From: Oreohelix idahoensis
Lineage: Eukaryota; Mollusca; Gastropoda; Stylommatophora; Oreohelicidae
Assembly (NCBI GenBank): GCA_024509875.1
Contig: JAMPIV010004918.1
Span: 62,001 to 126,000, forward strand
Direction: 5' to 3'
DNA: 64,000 nt
Below are positions 32,533-44,400 of this stretch, in pieces; position 1 is the first letter of the stretch; each line of letters opens with the position of its first letter. Position numbers and translations under genes: made by a program. The notes under the pieces are model-generated. The model did no database searches. It worked only from the letters and a program-made list of their open reading frames with translations, and was not told where the DNA came from.

Positions 32533-32691
32533 CAGGGTGTCCCTAAAGTCCGGACACATGGGCAAAAATACATATTTTCAAGAAGTGAAATTTATTAGCA
32601 ACATTTTATTCAATTGGAATATTAAATAACGTCTTCAATATGATTTCCATCATTTGCGATGCAAAGGTTGATGCGCTTTGCAAAATTCACG
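32533..32691 (+). repeat. Left terminal inverted repeat of the mariner-type element
   Basis: 159 bp. Its inner 70 bp encode the transposase C terminus and stop on the minus strand. Confidence 0.9.
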
Positions 32692-33677
32692 TGAACTCGA
32701 TGTAATAAATCCACATTGCCGTCAATTTTAGCACATTCACTCTTTATGCGTTCAATCAAGTGTGTTATATCTGTGATTTTCATTGAGTACACCTTCTCCT
32801 TTAGCATACCCCAGAAAAAGAAGTCAAGGGGGCTAATGTCAGGTGAACGAGGAGACCACCTCACATGACCACGTCTTCCAACCCAGTTAGGGAAATTGTC
32901 ATTCAGCCAATCTCTTACCACCATGGAGAAATGGGCGGCAGGGGCGCCATCCTGTTGGAACCATTCAGGAAGTCCTTCACCTAAACTTTCAAGTTGGGGC
33001 ATTAATTGATCTCTCAGCATGGCGAGATAAGTCTCACCAGTTACATGTTCATCGAAAAAGCATGGTCCCAAAACATGAGCGTTCCACAAACCACACCACA
33101 CCATAATTTTTTGCGCTCCTTGCTGTTTTGCATAATCCACAAAATGCGCATTGCTTTGCGACCAGTATCGAACATTCTGTCTGTTAACCTCACCATTCAC
33201 ATAAAACAAAGCTTCATCGCTGAACAGCACAGAGTCTTCGGTGAAACGAATGTTTTCAGCCAATTTATTGGAAAACCATTCACACATCTCAAGTCGTCTT
33301 TCAGGGTCATCCTCTGTTAAGTGATGCAAGATTTGTAACTTGTACGGATGAAATGTGTGCTCTTTTAAGATACGACTGATGGTTGTTTTGGGAACACCCA
33401 GCTCCATGGATGTCCTGCGAAGTGATTTTTTGGGGCTAGTATAAATTTTAGCCATGACAAATTCTTTCGTTTCGGCTGATACATTTGGTCGTCCAGAACG
33501 GGGTTTGTCCATGATAGTGCCCGTTTCTTTGAACTTTTTAACCACCTTCGCCACCGTGGAAAATCCAAGTGCAATCCTCCTTGGATGATGTGCATTAAAT
33601 TCATCTGCTATCTTTCGATATGACCATCCTTCACGTCCACTGAGAAGTACCAGTTCAATTCTTTCTTCTTTCGACAA
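32622..33677 (-). CDS. Mariner-type transposase (DDD, D-x41-D spacing), intact
   Basis: 351 codons. Residues 1-110 form paired helix-turn-helix DNA-binding regions (GWSYRKIADEFN, and VPKTTISRILKEH near 95-107) with a GRPR-like KPRSGRP at 58-64 between them. The catalytic core has LFSDEA (D154), QQDGAPAAH (D243) and SPDISPLDFFFWG (D280/D285). D243 to D285 has 41 residues between, fitting the DD41D type if D285 is the third catalytic residue. The last 20 residues and the stop are encoded inside the left inverted repeat. No frameshift or stop, so it could be functional. Length is typical for the superfamily (about 340-360). Confidence 0.92.
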   Translation of the reverse strand: MSKEERIELVLLSGREGWSYRKIADEFNAHHPRRIALGFSTVAKVVKKFKETGTIMDKPRSGRPNVSAETKEFVMAKIYTSPKKSLRRTSMELGVPKTTISRILKEHTFHPYKLQILHHLTEDDPERRLEMCEWFSNKLAENIRFTEDSVLFSDEALFYVNGEVNRQNVRYWSQSNAHFVDYAKQQGAQKIMVWCGLWNAHVLGPCFFDEHVTGETYLAMLRDQLMPQLESLGEGLPEWFQQDGAPAAHFSMVVRDWLNDNFPNWVGRRGHVRWSPRSPDISPLDFFFWGMLKEKVYSMKITDITHLIERIKSECAKIDGNVDLLHRVHVNFAKRINLCIANDGNHIEDVI

Positions 33678-33763
33678 AGCTATATTTAATCTGTGGAGGG
33701 AAAAAAATTACAGATGTCATATGTGTCCAGATTTTAGGGACATCACTTAACAGAGGAATTTTG

Positions 33764-33921
33764 CGTGAATTTTGCAAAGCGCATCAACCTTTGCATCGCA
33801 AATGATGGAAATCATATTGAAGACGTTATTTAATATTGCAATTGAATAAAATGTTGTTAATAAATTTCATTCTTGAAAATATATATTTTTGCCCATGTGT
33901 CCAGACTTTAGGGATACCCTG
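33764..33921 (-). repeat. Right terminal inverted repeat of the mariner-type element
   Basis: 158 bp, an inverted copy of the left end. On the plus strand it repeats the coding of the last transposase residues (FAKRINLCIANDGNHIEDVI then stop). Confidence 0.9.
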
Positions 33922-36028
33922 TAGAATGCATATGGTTAGAGGTAAAGCCACAAAAGCAAAGACACATTGTAATCGGATATCTTTATCGTAACCCCAGTGT
34001 AGGAACAACATGGTTTGAAGATTTCACGAACATGATGGATAAAGTTATCAATACAGTCAATGGCATTCTTCTTCTTGGTGATTTCAATATCGATATGCAT
34101 AAGCCAAACCAAACATGGACCAACATCATAACATAGTATAACATAAAACAAATAGTCAACAAACATACCAGAGTAACAAAACAGCATCCACACTGATCGA
34201 TCACATCTATGTAACCTGTCCAGAAAACATTATAGAATGTTCCATCTCTACTATTGCTATGAGTGACCACTATTCCCATATGTTGTACTTGGGCAAAAAA
34301 TGGGTACAAATCTCCAAAAAATAAACACATCAGTAATGAATATAGAAGTCTAAACAATTTCAACCAAGAATTATTTTTAAATGATTTGCGAAATGCGCCT
34401 TTCGCCGATGTTTACCAACTTCCTGATCCTGATGACGCCATTGCATATTGGACACGGACATTTTATAGTATTTTTAATAAGCATGCGCCTACTAAAGAAA
34501 GTCGCTTGAAAAGACAAATAAAATCTCCATTTATCACACAAGAAGAACTTGACGCTATGTGGCAGAGGGATCGAGCACACAAAAATAAGGACATCATTAC
34601 ATAGCGGGCAGCAAGGAACAAAGTACAATATTTAATTCGCAGAGAAAAGAAAAACTACTTTAGTAATTTAGTTCAAATCAAAAGCAACAGTAGAAATATA
34701 TGGGCGGCAATCAATACCTTAGTGAACAAACAAAATTCGCCAGACTCACAAACTCCCAATACTTCATTTACTTGTACAGACTTCAGCAATTATTTTCAGG
34801 CAGACATCCACAATATAAAATACGCCATACCTTCTTCCCCTTGTCACTTAAGCAAATTATCTACGTTCTGCGAGAACAAGTGTACTAACACCATTCCATG
34901 CGACATTCCTTTTATAACAGTTAACGAAGTTTATAACTACCTTGTATCTTATTGATCTTAAAGATAACAACTCATCGGGGCGTGATGGAATCAGTAATCG
35001 AATACTGCGTTATGCTGCACCAGCTATTACTGATACCCTAACATACATATATAATCAATGTATCGCAAGGAGTTACTTTCCATCTGCCTTTAAAATTGCT
35101 AAAGTATAACCTCTTGTTAAACCTGGTTCATCTGATAACAGCAACCTTGGTAACTGTAGGCCCATTTCTCTTATATCGTCGCTGTCCAAACCATTGGAAA
35201 AACACATACACAAAACAGCAATAGAACACCTAGCCAATAATGACCTGCTAGCTGATAGTCAGACGGGGTTTAGACCAAAACATTCATGCCACACAGCCTT
35301 AACTAAAATGATAGACAACTGGCATCTGAACATCAATAACGATAATATATGTGGAGCAATCTTTGTAGACTTTAAAAAAGCATTCGATATGATAGATCAC
35401 ACTATTTTAATCAGAAAATTAGAAACAATGAAAGTAAATCTTAAGCTGGTGAAGTTAATTAAATCATTCCTGTCAGACAGACAACAAGTGGTGTCTTACA
35501 ATAATTCTTTGTCCAACCCAATTGTTGTCGATATCGGTGTTCCCCAGGGCTCTATTCTCGGCCCTCTTCTCTTTGCCGTATTTATTAATGATCTTCCTCT
35601 GCCCATCAAACATTCATCCTGTGACCTGTTTGCCGATGAATGTACTGTTTATACTAGTGACAAAAGTTGCACCTCACTAGAACTATCTTTACAAACTGAT
35701 ACACATAATCTTATTAAGTGGAGCAACGAGAATCGAATGCAAATAAATATTAGTAAAACGAAATGTATGTTAATATCAACCAGACAAAAACTACAAAACT
35801 CGCAGAAAACAACACTTCAGCTCTACATTGGAACTTCACTAATTGAAAACGTAAATGAACATAAAACTCTAGGTCTAACTGTTGACCAGCACCTAAGTTG
35901 GAACTCACATGTACGTGCACTCACAAAGCTAACGGCACAAAAATGTTACCAATTAGCCAAAAACAAACGTTTCCTGGATGAGGGAGCAAGGAAAATGTTC
36001 TACACATCATATACAAACATACCTAGAC
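33922..36028 (+). pseudogene. Jockey/CR1-like LINE, endonuclease and RT (segment 2 of 3)
   Basis: Endonuclease motifs GILLLGDFNIDMH (about 34052-34090) and degraded LIDHIY/SDH (about 34193-34265) come first, then a linker and an RT. The RT has LLADSQTGFRPKHSCHTA, then IFVDFKKAFDMIDH (motif A) and GVPQGSILGPLLFAVFINDL (motif B). Motif C reads FADE at about 35629-35640 instead of FADD. Stops and frameshifts occur around 34130-34330, 34605 and 34950-35190. The final residues stop where a hAT element is inserted at 36029. The element is dead. Confidence 0.85.
36021..36028 (+). repeat. Left target-site duplication of the hAT element
   Basis: ACCTAGAC, repeated at 39219-39226. 8 bp as expected for hAT. 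Confidence 0.9.
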
Positions 36029-39000
36029 CAGGGCCGGATTAAGCTAGTACGGGGCCTGTAGCATATGTTAAGAAAGGGGCCCTATATTTAAAAAAAACAA
36101 TAAAACAACACAAATATATTTGAACACATACATTTTTAATTTGCATAGTAATTATCATTATCAAAAGTAACAACACAGTCACCATTATTGTTTAAATATT
36201 AATGTTTCTACATTTAGCATGAACAAATTTGTTGATGATATAGGATGTATCAATTTCACGCAGAAGTTTATGTTCAATGCTCATTAGTGTGAGATTGTTC
36301 AATCTTTTTTGACCCAAGGTGCTCCTTAGTTCATTTTTAATCAGTTTCAGTTTTGAAAATGATCGTTCTCCACTGCAGTTGGTTACCATTAGTGACAAAT
36401 AGATGCGCAAGGCGATTTCTACATTTGGAAAACAAGACTCCAAAGAATTGTCAATTATCAAACGATAAAACTGCAACTCTACAAGGTCTAGAGTAGTACC
36501 AATATGAGAAGCAAAGATCAGTTTTCAACAGTTCTGTAAACTGCACAAGTTCTTCACAAAGACTTTCTTCCAGATCTTCCGGATATGATTTAATAAGATT
36601 CGATGATCTCGTTACCACCTCTTCAGGTGTAAACTACTGTAACTGACGAAAGAATCCAAATACATCATTCAACTTTTGATAAGCTTTCTGGCGTTTTGAC
36701 AAGGCAGAGAGCAAGCTATCAATAAGGACAAGAAATGTTTGGCTTTTAAACTGCTGAGAAGGCGTTTGAGATTCAACAAGTGGATCAAGTGTGCTTGAAC
36801 CACTGAAATCATCATACTCTCGATTTCGTTTGTGTTTTCTTCGAGTTTGTTCTTGATAATGTTCACACTCAGTCAGATCCTTGGCCTTTTGCTCTATGAC
36901 TGCAAACGTAGACCGCATAGCTTGAATATACCCCCGCAGGGATTCAAAGAGTGCACAAGCTGTATTCAAATCTTGGTCAGAAGATTGCAAAGAAGCACTG
37001 GTCATTTGAAAACGCTGTAATACTTGATCCCACAGTATGATCATTATTCCTGTTTCCAACTTCATCATGGTTGAAAGTAGACCACGAGCCTGTTGACGAC
37101 ACTCTACCTTCTGATCATTGTAATCTGAAATATCATCCAAGACTTGTTTTATTGCAGAAAAGCTGTGTAAAAGTGCTTTTGTTGCATCTGCCCGAGCGGA
37201 CCACCTGGTATCTGACAGTCTTTTCACAAAGGGCAAATGGGACTTATTATGAGTACCGCTAGCACATAATGCAGTAGAAAGGAGACCCCACCGGTAGGTA
37301 CGTAGAAGCAGAAAAGAAGGTGTACAGGCTTTCAACAAATCCAAATAAAATGACTGCTTCTTGACAACCTTCAGCAGCACATTTTCCAACCAAATTTAGT
37401 GAATGTGCAAAACACTGAATGTAATGCGCAAACTTATTCATCTCTTTAATTCGTGCTTGTAATCCTATAAACTTGCCACTCATGTTGCTGGCGTTGTCAT
37501 AACTTTGACCACGGCAGTCTTTAATATCAATGTCATTTGCCTTTTAAAAATTAAGTAGACTTTTAGTAAGCTGTTCAGCACTATGACCTTCCATATCCAA
37601 AAATGTCACAAATCTTTCAACTGTTCCAGATGGCAAAACATAGCGCAGAGTCAAAGTCAGCTGGTCCATATTAGATATATCTGGAGTAGAATCCAATGAA
37701 ACGGAATAATACTTGTATTTCTTCACTTCACACAGAATGTGATCCAGTATGCTGGATCCAATCAGATTGATGAATTTCTCACACGTTGTTTTAGATAGAT
37801 ATGATGTATGTCCAAATCCTTTGTTTGCAGGAGTACTTATATGCTCTGCCAGAAAAGGGTCAAACTTGGCCAGTAATTCTAACAACCCTAAGTAATTCCC
37901 GTTATTAGGGGACCCAACAATTTCATCACTGCCACGAAATAAAAGGCCTCGTTCTGCTAAAAATTTCACAACTTCAATTATTCGCTCTAGATGTTTGTGC
38001 CAATACTTTTCTTGAATGTCCATTTGTTTCACAAGTTGGGAATCGACACGTTCACCTTTGTTTTTACGCATCAACAGTGAAATTAAAGCTTGTCTATGTG
38101 AGGAGCTTTCTTCATGTCGACGCAATAGAGTGCTTGCATTTTTCCAGTCATTAAACCCTTCCACAGTAAACTTTGATGAACATTCTGAACTCATAAGCTT
38201 GCATGGGAAACAGAATAGGCGCCCTTTACTTTCTGAATAGCATAATCATTTTCTTGCATGTTGCTTGTTTGTTAGTTTATGAATATGTGTAAAATAAGGC
38301 TTCTGACAGTATCGAGTTTTCTTTTCAGTGTCATACAATCGCACGGATGAAGAGAAGGCACTATCAACATGTTGACATTTTTCACTTCCCTTGGATATCC
38401 AATATTCACGCTCAGAGTCATCTATATTGTTCGGCCAGTCACCAATATCATTAGAGTACTTCTTCGTTTCACTTATTCTTTCACATTCAGACTCAGTGTA
38501 TACTGGGTTTTGCTGTATGTTTTCTGCTGCACAGCCTGCACTAGTACTAGTTGTTCCTGTACTTCCAGCTTCAGCGGTTAGAGTACAACCACCATGAACA
38601 TCAAAATACTCTGTCAGCTTACGGGTTTTTGATATCACAAGTTGATCTCTTCTTTCTTTTTCTTCCTTCGCTTTGCGATTTTCACTTCCAGAAGCATAAT
38701 TACGTCCAATATCTCTGTGTCTACTGCTCATTTTTTGAGTTTTCTAACTTTACAAATCAAGAAATTTTAATCAAGATCGAAAGAGAGTGCGAGCACGCCG
38801 TATACCTCAATTAAAACAGGAAGTTTCCGTTTCCTAAATTCTAGTTTTTATTGTTAATGCAAATTCATTTCACAAAGAACGAAACAAAATTAGAGGGGCA
38901 GTCGCCTAGAGCCAAAAAAGTGGCTTCCGTCCAAACGTGACCAAATTTTCAACGCCACTTAAATGGCTTCCGTCCGCAAACAGTTAAGATAAAAATAGTG

Positions 39001-39218
39001 AAGAGTCACACTAAGTCACCTTCTTATGCTCTTTCTCTCACAATTTAGTGACACCAAATGAAAAGGCGCTAAAGATGGCATAAATCACAAGATCATTGGT
39101 TTAACGCTCGTATTAGAAGATGACCAAAAAATTATGTACATATTTATTGGCGCGGGGCCCCTAAAAGCGCGGGGCCCGTAGCATATGCTACTTTTGCTAC
39201 TACGTTAATCCGGCTCTG
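36029..39218 (-). mobile_element. hAT DNA transposon (3190 bp, decayed)
   Basis: Ends CAGGGCCGGATTAAGCTAGTA and, inverted, CAGAGCCGGATTAACGTAGTA. Perfect 8-bp target duplication ACCTAGAC. The transposase remnant lies on the minus strand between 38731 and 36192. It is inserted within the last part of a LINE RT ORF, which resumes at 39219. GC-rich subterminal blocks containing GGGGCC occur near both ends. Confidence 0.92.
36192..38731 (-). pseudogene. hAT transposase, ZMYM1-like type, disrupted
   Basis: Minus-strand fragments in order. MSSRHRDIGRNYASGSENRK starts at 38731, an N-terminal region found in ZMYM1-like hAT proteins. Then CYSESKGRLFCFPCKL and SSSHRQALISLL belong to a zinc-finger (TTF-like) region near 38230-38090. 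Next come LDSTPDISNMDQLTL (about 37700) and NASNMSGKF then CFAHSLNLVG (about 37500-37390). The last is SLMVTNCSGERSFSKLK (about 36394-36344), the hAT dimerisation motif. Breaks are seen at about 38246 (frameshift), 37544 (stop), 37330 (frameshift) and 36640-36480. It is not functional as read. Confidence 0.85.
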
Positions 39219-39932
39219 ACCTAGACTATTGTTCCATAATCTGGGATGGTTGTTCCATATCCAACGCAAAAAGGCTCCATTCACTTCAAAAACGTGCAAT
39301 GCGCCTAGTTGCTGATAAACACCAAACACATTGTATAGATCTATATAATTATCTTAAAATATTACACCTCATAAAGCGCTTAGTATTTAACAAAGCTAAA
39401 TTCGCTCACACAATCTTGTCACAGAATGCTCCAACGTATCTGTGGCCACTTTTAAAATACAATGAAAAACGTAGTCAGCGCTTAAACAAGTTACAAGTAC
39501 CCAAGCCCAGGCTATTTGTACAAGAAGAGCTTGGCTTACTCAGCTGCTCATCTTTGGAACAATCTTCCACACGACCTGAAAAACATGCACAGTCCCTACT
39601 CATATAATCGTAGACTGTTCAAATACATTATGAGTGCGGATTATATGCCGCCCTAAGGGATCATATTTCGAATTATTATCTAATATACTGTATGGAGGGT
39701 CTAATGATCTAGTTTTTCATTTTAATATGCCTTACTTCTTAATTGTAATCAGATACTGTAAATGTATGCTTTATACTACTCGTACTTATAATGTTGCATC
39801 GCCATTAATTTAATACTGTAAGTATGTTGGAGAATGTCTGGATAACTAGTAATAAAAGATGAGTAAGAAGAAGGGCAAAATGCAAGACGGGCCTATATGC
39901 ACGATTCTCATCTATCAGTCAATACCCTTTAC
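39219..39932 (+). pseudogene. Jockey/CR1-like LINE, C-terminal end and 3' UTR (segment 3 of 3)
   Basis: The frame resumes with RLDYCSIIWDGC, then LHSLQKRAMRLVADK and LFNKAKFAHTILSQNAPTYL, the usual C-terminal region after the RT thumb in Jockey/CR1-like LINEs. The ORF is broken by a stop after AQSLLI (39605-39607). The 3' UTR includes AATAAAAGATGAGTAAGAAG and GACGGGCCTATATGCACGAT, which recur at 40410-40460. Confidence 0.8.
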
Positions 39933-39934
39933 CT

Positions 39935-40022
39935 CCCTAAGGAGCATAGGTCATAAAGCTGGATCTCGTATGGTGGAGGCGTCAACAATTCACTCCCTGT
40001 GGCAGTATCTGCTTGGGACTCA
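39935..40022 (+). repeat. SINE tail fragment
   Basis: TCATAAAGCTGGATCTCGTA and CACTCCCTGTGGCAGTATCT match the tail of the SINE at 3878-4150. Confidence 0.55.
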
Positions 40023-40498
40023 AAGCTGCTCATCTGTGGGAACATTTTCCGCATGCGCTGACAACACACGAAGTCCCAGGTCATTCAACAGCAGATTTCC
40101 AATATTTCACGAGTTCTTATTATATGCCACCATAATCTGATTATGTTTCAAATGATGTCTAATTTACTGTATGAATGGTTTACATTATGTTTCTTTGTAT
40201 GATTTTTTTTTTTTAAATTAATTAATTAATTAATTTTTTATTTTGTTTATTTTATTTTTCTCTCTCTCTCTCTTTTATTTTTTATTAACATACTTAAATT
40301 TGATTATGACTGGATATTACAAATGTATGTTATCATTTTACCTTGATAATGTTGTATGCTTAAATAATGCTCAAAATACATGTGCGATTGACATGTTACA
40401 GTATGCAAGAGACAGAGAGAAGAAGGGCAGAATGTAAGACGGGCCTGCGTGCCCAATTCTTTACCCTTTGAAAATAAAGTTCGTTCGTTCGTTCGTTC
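40022..40498 (+). pseudogene. Second 3'-end copy of the same Jockey/CR1-like LINE
   Basis: CTGCTCATCTGTGGGAACAT, then TCTTATTATATGCCACC and GAAGGGCAGAATGTAAGACG match the C-terminal and 3' UTR sequence at about 39541-39900. It ends in GTTCGTTCGTTCGTTC, the short tandem 3' tail typical of LINEs of this kind. Almost wholly 3' UTR, so it is a heavily 5'-truncated copy. Confidence 0.75.
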
Positions 40499-40600
40499 CT
40501 CATAAAACTGATACCTAGTATAAGGGAAGTCTCTAACACTTCACTCCACGACGGCAGTCTTTGCTGTGGTAGTACCTAGATCTGTTGTTGTTTTCTATCG
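40498..40600 (+). repeat. SINE tail fragment
   Basis: CCTCATAAAACTGATACCTA and CTCTAACACTTCACTCC match the tails of the SINE copies at 3878, 10600 and 27690. Confidence 0.5.
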
Positions 40601-40654
40601 CGGGATGTCAGCTCAGGATTACGCCAATAACCACAACGACCACCTACAACGTTA

Positions 40655-40930
40655 CACAGAGTGTCCAAAAAGTCTTTATACCTCTAAATCGTGTGTTTAT
40701 ATTACAAAAAATTAAGTTTAATAGATTGATTTTAATAACACTTTGAATCGGATATATTTATGATGTTCCACCCGTGTGTTACCGGGGCCCGAAAGGGGAG
40801 CAAAGAATAGTAACACTGTACCCTACCAGGCATGTCGTAAAAAGTGACTAAGGAGGGTTGGGCATGGGGCTGGTTACCCCATCCCGTAAAAACTGTTTAC
40901 CAAACAACTTCAACAAACATGGACAAGTCA
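40655..40930 (+). repeat. Dispersed repeat fragments
   Basis: CAGAGTGTCCAAAAAGTCTT at 40660 resembles a mariner-type terminus (compare the TIR at 32533), with no partner end nearby. From about 40790, GGGGAGCAAAGAATAGTAAC and GTCGTAAAAAGTGACTAAGG match the minus strand of 6310-6080. Confidence 0.5.
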
Positions 40931-41379
40931 AAAATAGAATATAAATCAACACAGCCGCCCTAGAGCCCCTTTATCATATAAGAGTTACGCGAACTAAAAT
41001 TTGGCCGCCATTTTTGGATGTACCCGTATTGCAGGAAAATGGACCCAATCGCGAGTTTCACACCCAATATGCATTTTCGTTTAGGTTAACTAATAATTTG
41101 AAATAAAATTAGATGCAAATACAGTAGCACATATTTTTACTATTCCTTGTATTTCAACTAACAAAACAAAAAGAAGAAAACTAGTTTACTTACCGGTTTA
41201 TTGAATAGAATCAGTAGCGTGAATTTTTAACATATACTCCGTTGAATTTTATATTCCGTTAGAATTCCACTATTTAGCAACAAATATTCCGTTAGAATTG
41301 CAACACTTAGCAAAACATACTACCTTATAAAATAATATAATAAACATAATAAAAATTAATTATAATTTTATTTTAGTTT

Positions 41380-41382
<3 letters not shown>
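40931..41382. other. No gene seen
   Basis: AT-rich. TATTCCGTTAGAATT phrases repeat twice near 41251-41300. Confidence 0.5.

Positions 41383-41471
<89 letters not shown>
41383..41471. repeat. (TA)n microsatellite
   Basis: About 89 bp of uninterrupted TA. Confidence 0.95.
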
Positions 41472-41477
<6 letters not shown>

Positions 41478-44400
41478 TGCACAGAGTTGGCCGATAGAAG
41501 AACCATCGTCATCATTTATTTTTAACATTTTTTGGCAACCAGAGGTATTCTATTACTGATAGTACCCCCCTCTCGTAAAGGGTAACCATCAAAGACTCTC
41601 ACATTTCCAACTATTCGTAGTAACACTTATATCCAGGAGGAGCACTATATTCGGCGTTCACCTTACTAGTTTTTTTTTTAGGTATGAACTGGGGCCAATT
41701 TGGATGGTCGACAGCTGGGGTGACAGTGTAATCATAGTGAAATAGAAATTATGTTCATGGAACAATTCTGTTACCAAGGGATACTACAGACCTATGAGAA
41801 GAGTACCAATAGGTAAGAGTGAGAGAAGTGGCCACCGAATGAGAGAGTGAGTGGTGATTTTTTTTCTTTTGCTAATAACTATTTGTTAATTATGTTGTTG
41901 ATGTTGTTTACTTGACTTGATCTTATATTTGTACCATGCCTGTATTCTATCACTATTGCTAACCTTCAACTTTTTTTGGGTTAATAATATTTGTTTTGAT
42001 TCTTTGTTTTCCCTTATACGGTGAAGGCACCCTATGTTTCTTTACTTCTTCTATCTGTAAATTATTTTCTTGATATCTTTGGTTAATTAATGTTGTAAAA
42101 CCAGTTTAGTGATAATAAACAACAAGAAAACCTAACTATGTGTGTTGGTCAGACCCATACCCATTTATTCTTAGTATTTCACGTCCATGTGTCTTGTTGT
42201 CACATAATTGTGTGTGTGTAGAGTAGCCTATTCTTTCATTAGATAGGGAGGCTAAGACTGTCTTATAACAAAACAGTTGTACGAATAGGCTAGATGAGAA
42301 ACACCTACTCACTCCAGAGACGTATCTTTCCCTCAACCTACCACCTGTGAAACCTATTTCTATACATTCTCGTGTATCAGTCAACCATTACTCTTTACCT
42401 AGACTGGGCCCAATGAACCCAAATAAACCTACCGTACGACAGGCATATACTTTGGCGCCCTTCTTTCTCTCGTTCATCGTACTATTATTTGGGTGCACTT
42501 TACATAACTGTCGATCTCTCCGGCAGTATCTCTTCATTTTCCTCATTCATCGTCTTATTATTCGGTATATTGTTTGCCCTACATTTTGCTCTGAAGCTGC
42601 TCTCATTGCTCTCATACGTATTTACGTTTTGCCAGGTGAATCGTAATAATACCAGGCTATTAGACCGGTCAGCGGTTAATACGTTTATCACCTTAGGCGT
42701 CTAGCCACCTTTGATTTAGACGTTCTGTGTTTACCCAATGTGGTCGCGCACGATCGATGAAAAGGAAGCCATATTGTCTGTCTGAGAGATCCGTTTGGGG
42801 GATCTACGCTAACACAGGTGATAATTAGATAATCTCTTCCGCTGGGCCATCTGTCGTGAGAAATTCTAAATCCACATATCTAAATTAGAAAGTAAATGTA
42901 AAGCCTAACGAATTAATTCAATAAAAGGAAAGAAGAATGGTAAAAGGACAGTGCGGTCACAATAGCGTACGCCTGTGTTATAGAACGTCATACTAGCTAA
43001 ACAAGAAAAACCCCTTTTTCTACTTCGTCTGCATAATTGTAGCGCTTTCACGTTTGCTAGTAAAGCCTACTGCATAAAATACACGCGTTTCTAAAAATAA
43101 AACTGGTACTGTGTTTCTTAGAAAACCTTGAGATAGACACACTGCGTAATGACCTAGATTAATATTACATTAATGTCATTTTATGCACTACGTAAACGAA
43201 AAGACAGACGGGCTTAGAAGAGAGAGAGAGAGAGATGTACGGAGGAACGCATTCAATACTACCACGTCACCTCGCGATATAAAATTAATGCCACCCCACG
43301 CGAAAGGCATGCAGGCTTGATTTTTTTTCAAATAAACAGTAATAAAAAACACTACCAATACGAGGTAAGGTTTTAAAAAACATGGTTAATGCTTATTAGG
43401 AAACATGACACAATACTGTTTTACGTCTGAAATCCTGACATTAGCCTGACAGTACAGAAGACACCCCATCGTATAGAAGTGAATGGGTGGTAGAAGAAAA
43501 TACATATTTTGAACGCAGCCACTTAGCTCCATTAAACTTATATATTTGGGTGCCTTAGGTCTTGCTGACAAAGAATATGTTAGGTGTTAAGCAAATAGTC
43601 TAATAATTAACAAATTATAGCCAAAATACTATAGTGGTGTTGTCTGACAACCCAGGATCATATTTGCTCATAATGGCGTGTTTGGACACTGCTTTAGGGG
43701 AAATGAGGCCACCACGTTAAATCCGATTTGATTGGCTAGAATAATATGTAAGGCGAAACATGATTAGTCGACTGCAAATACTATTTTTGGTTGTTAATGG
43801 AAACGATAGGAAGGGTACATTTTTTCAAATGCTTTTGTAAACATGGTCTCATTGGCTAGACCATTTAATATAGTTCATTAGGAGCGTCTGTTCAGTGCCA
43901 CTTTTTGAAATAAACTTTGTAGAAGCAAGTGCGTTGAGAACCAGCTCATATTTTTCTAATAAAAGCCTGGGACAGAGGCAGATCGGATTATGCCATAACT
44001 CATCGCCAGTCAACGTACTTGTTTAATATTTCCTTGAATTGTGGGACCGTGGTACTAAAGTATTAAAGCAGCACCTGGTCTTAGTTTTGCTGAATCCAGA
44101 GGCTGGTAGCATACTCCTTGGTCAAGATATCGACCAGTGTTGTTTCTCAAGAAAACTGTGAAGCAAGCGAGCAAAGGAGACTGTTTCCTGCCGCCCACAC
44201 AGAAGTTAAGATTTCGTTGGCCAGAGCAGCTCAATCTTGTGTATACCCCCCTCTAAAATTGACTGTACATTAAATCAAGAGGGACAGTTATTTGTTTCAA
44301 ATAAAAAGAAACTGTGAACCTTTCCAATATTATTTCCACCAGAAACAAACACATGAAGTCATGATGACAAACAACAACCTAGCTTTAAAAGCCAGTATTA

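Larger units (their letters stand above)
32533..33921 (-). mobile_element. Tc1/mariner-superfamily transposon with long terminal inverted repeats
   Basis: 1389 bp, bounded by TA on both sides (32531-32532 and 33922-33923). The ends read CAGGGTGTCCCTAAAGTC and, inverted, CAGGGTATCCCTAAAGTC. The inverted repeats are about 159 bp (32533-32691 and 33764-33921) with six differences. One intact transposase frame on the minus strand fills the middle. It is inserted in the endonuclease of a LINE in antisense orientation. An internal partial copy of the terminus occurs at about 33721-33745 (TGTGTCCAGATTTTAGGG). Confidence 0.92.
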
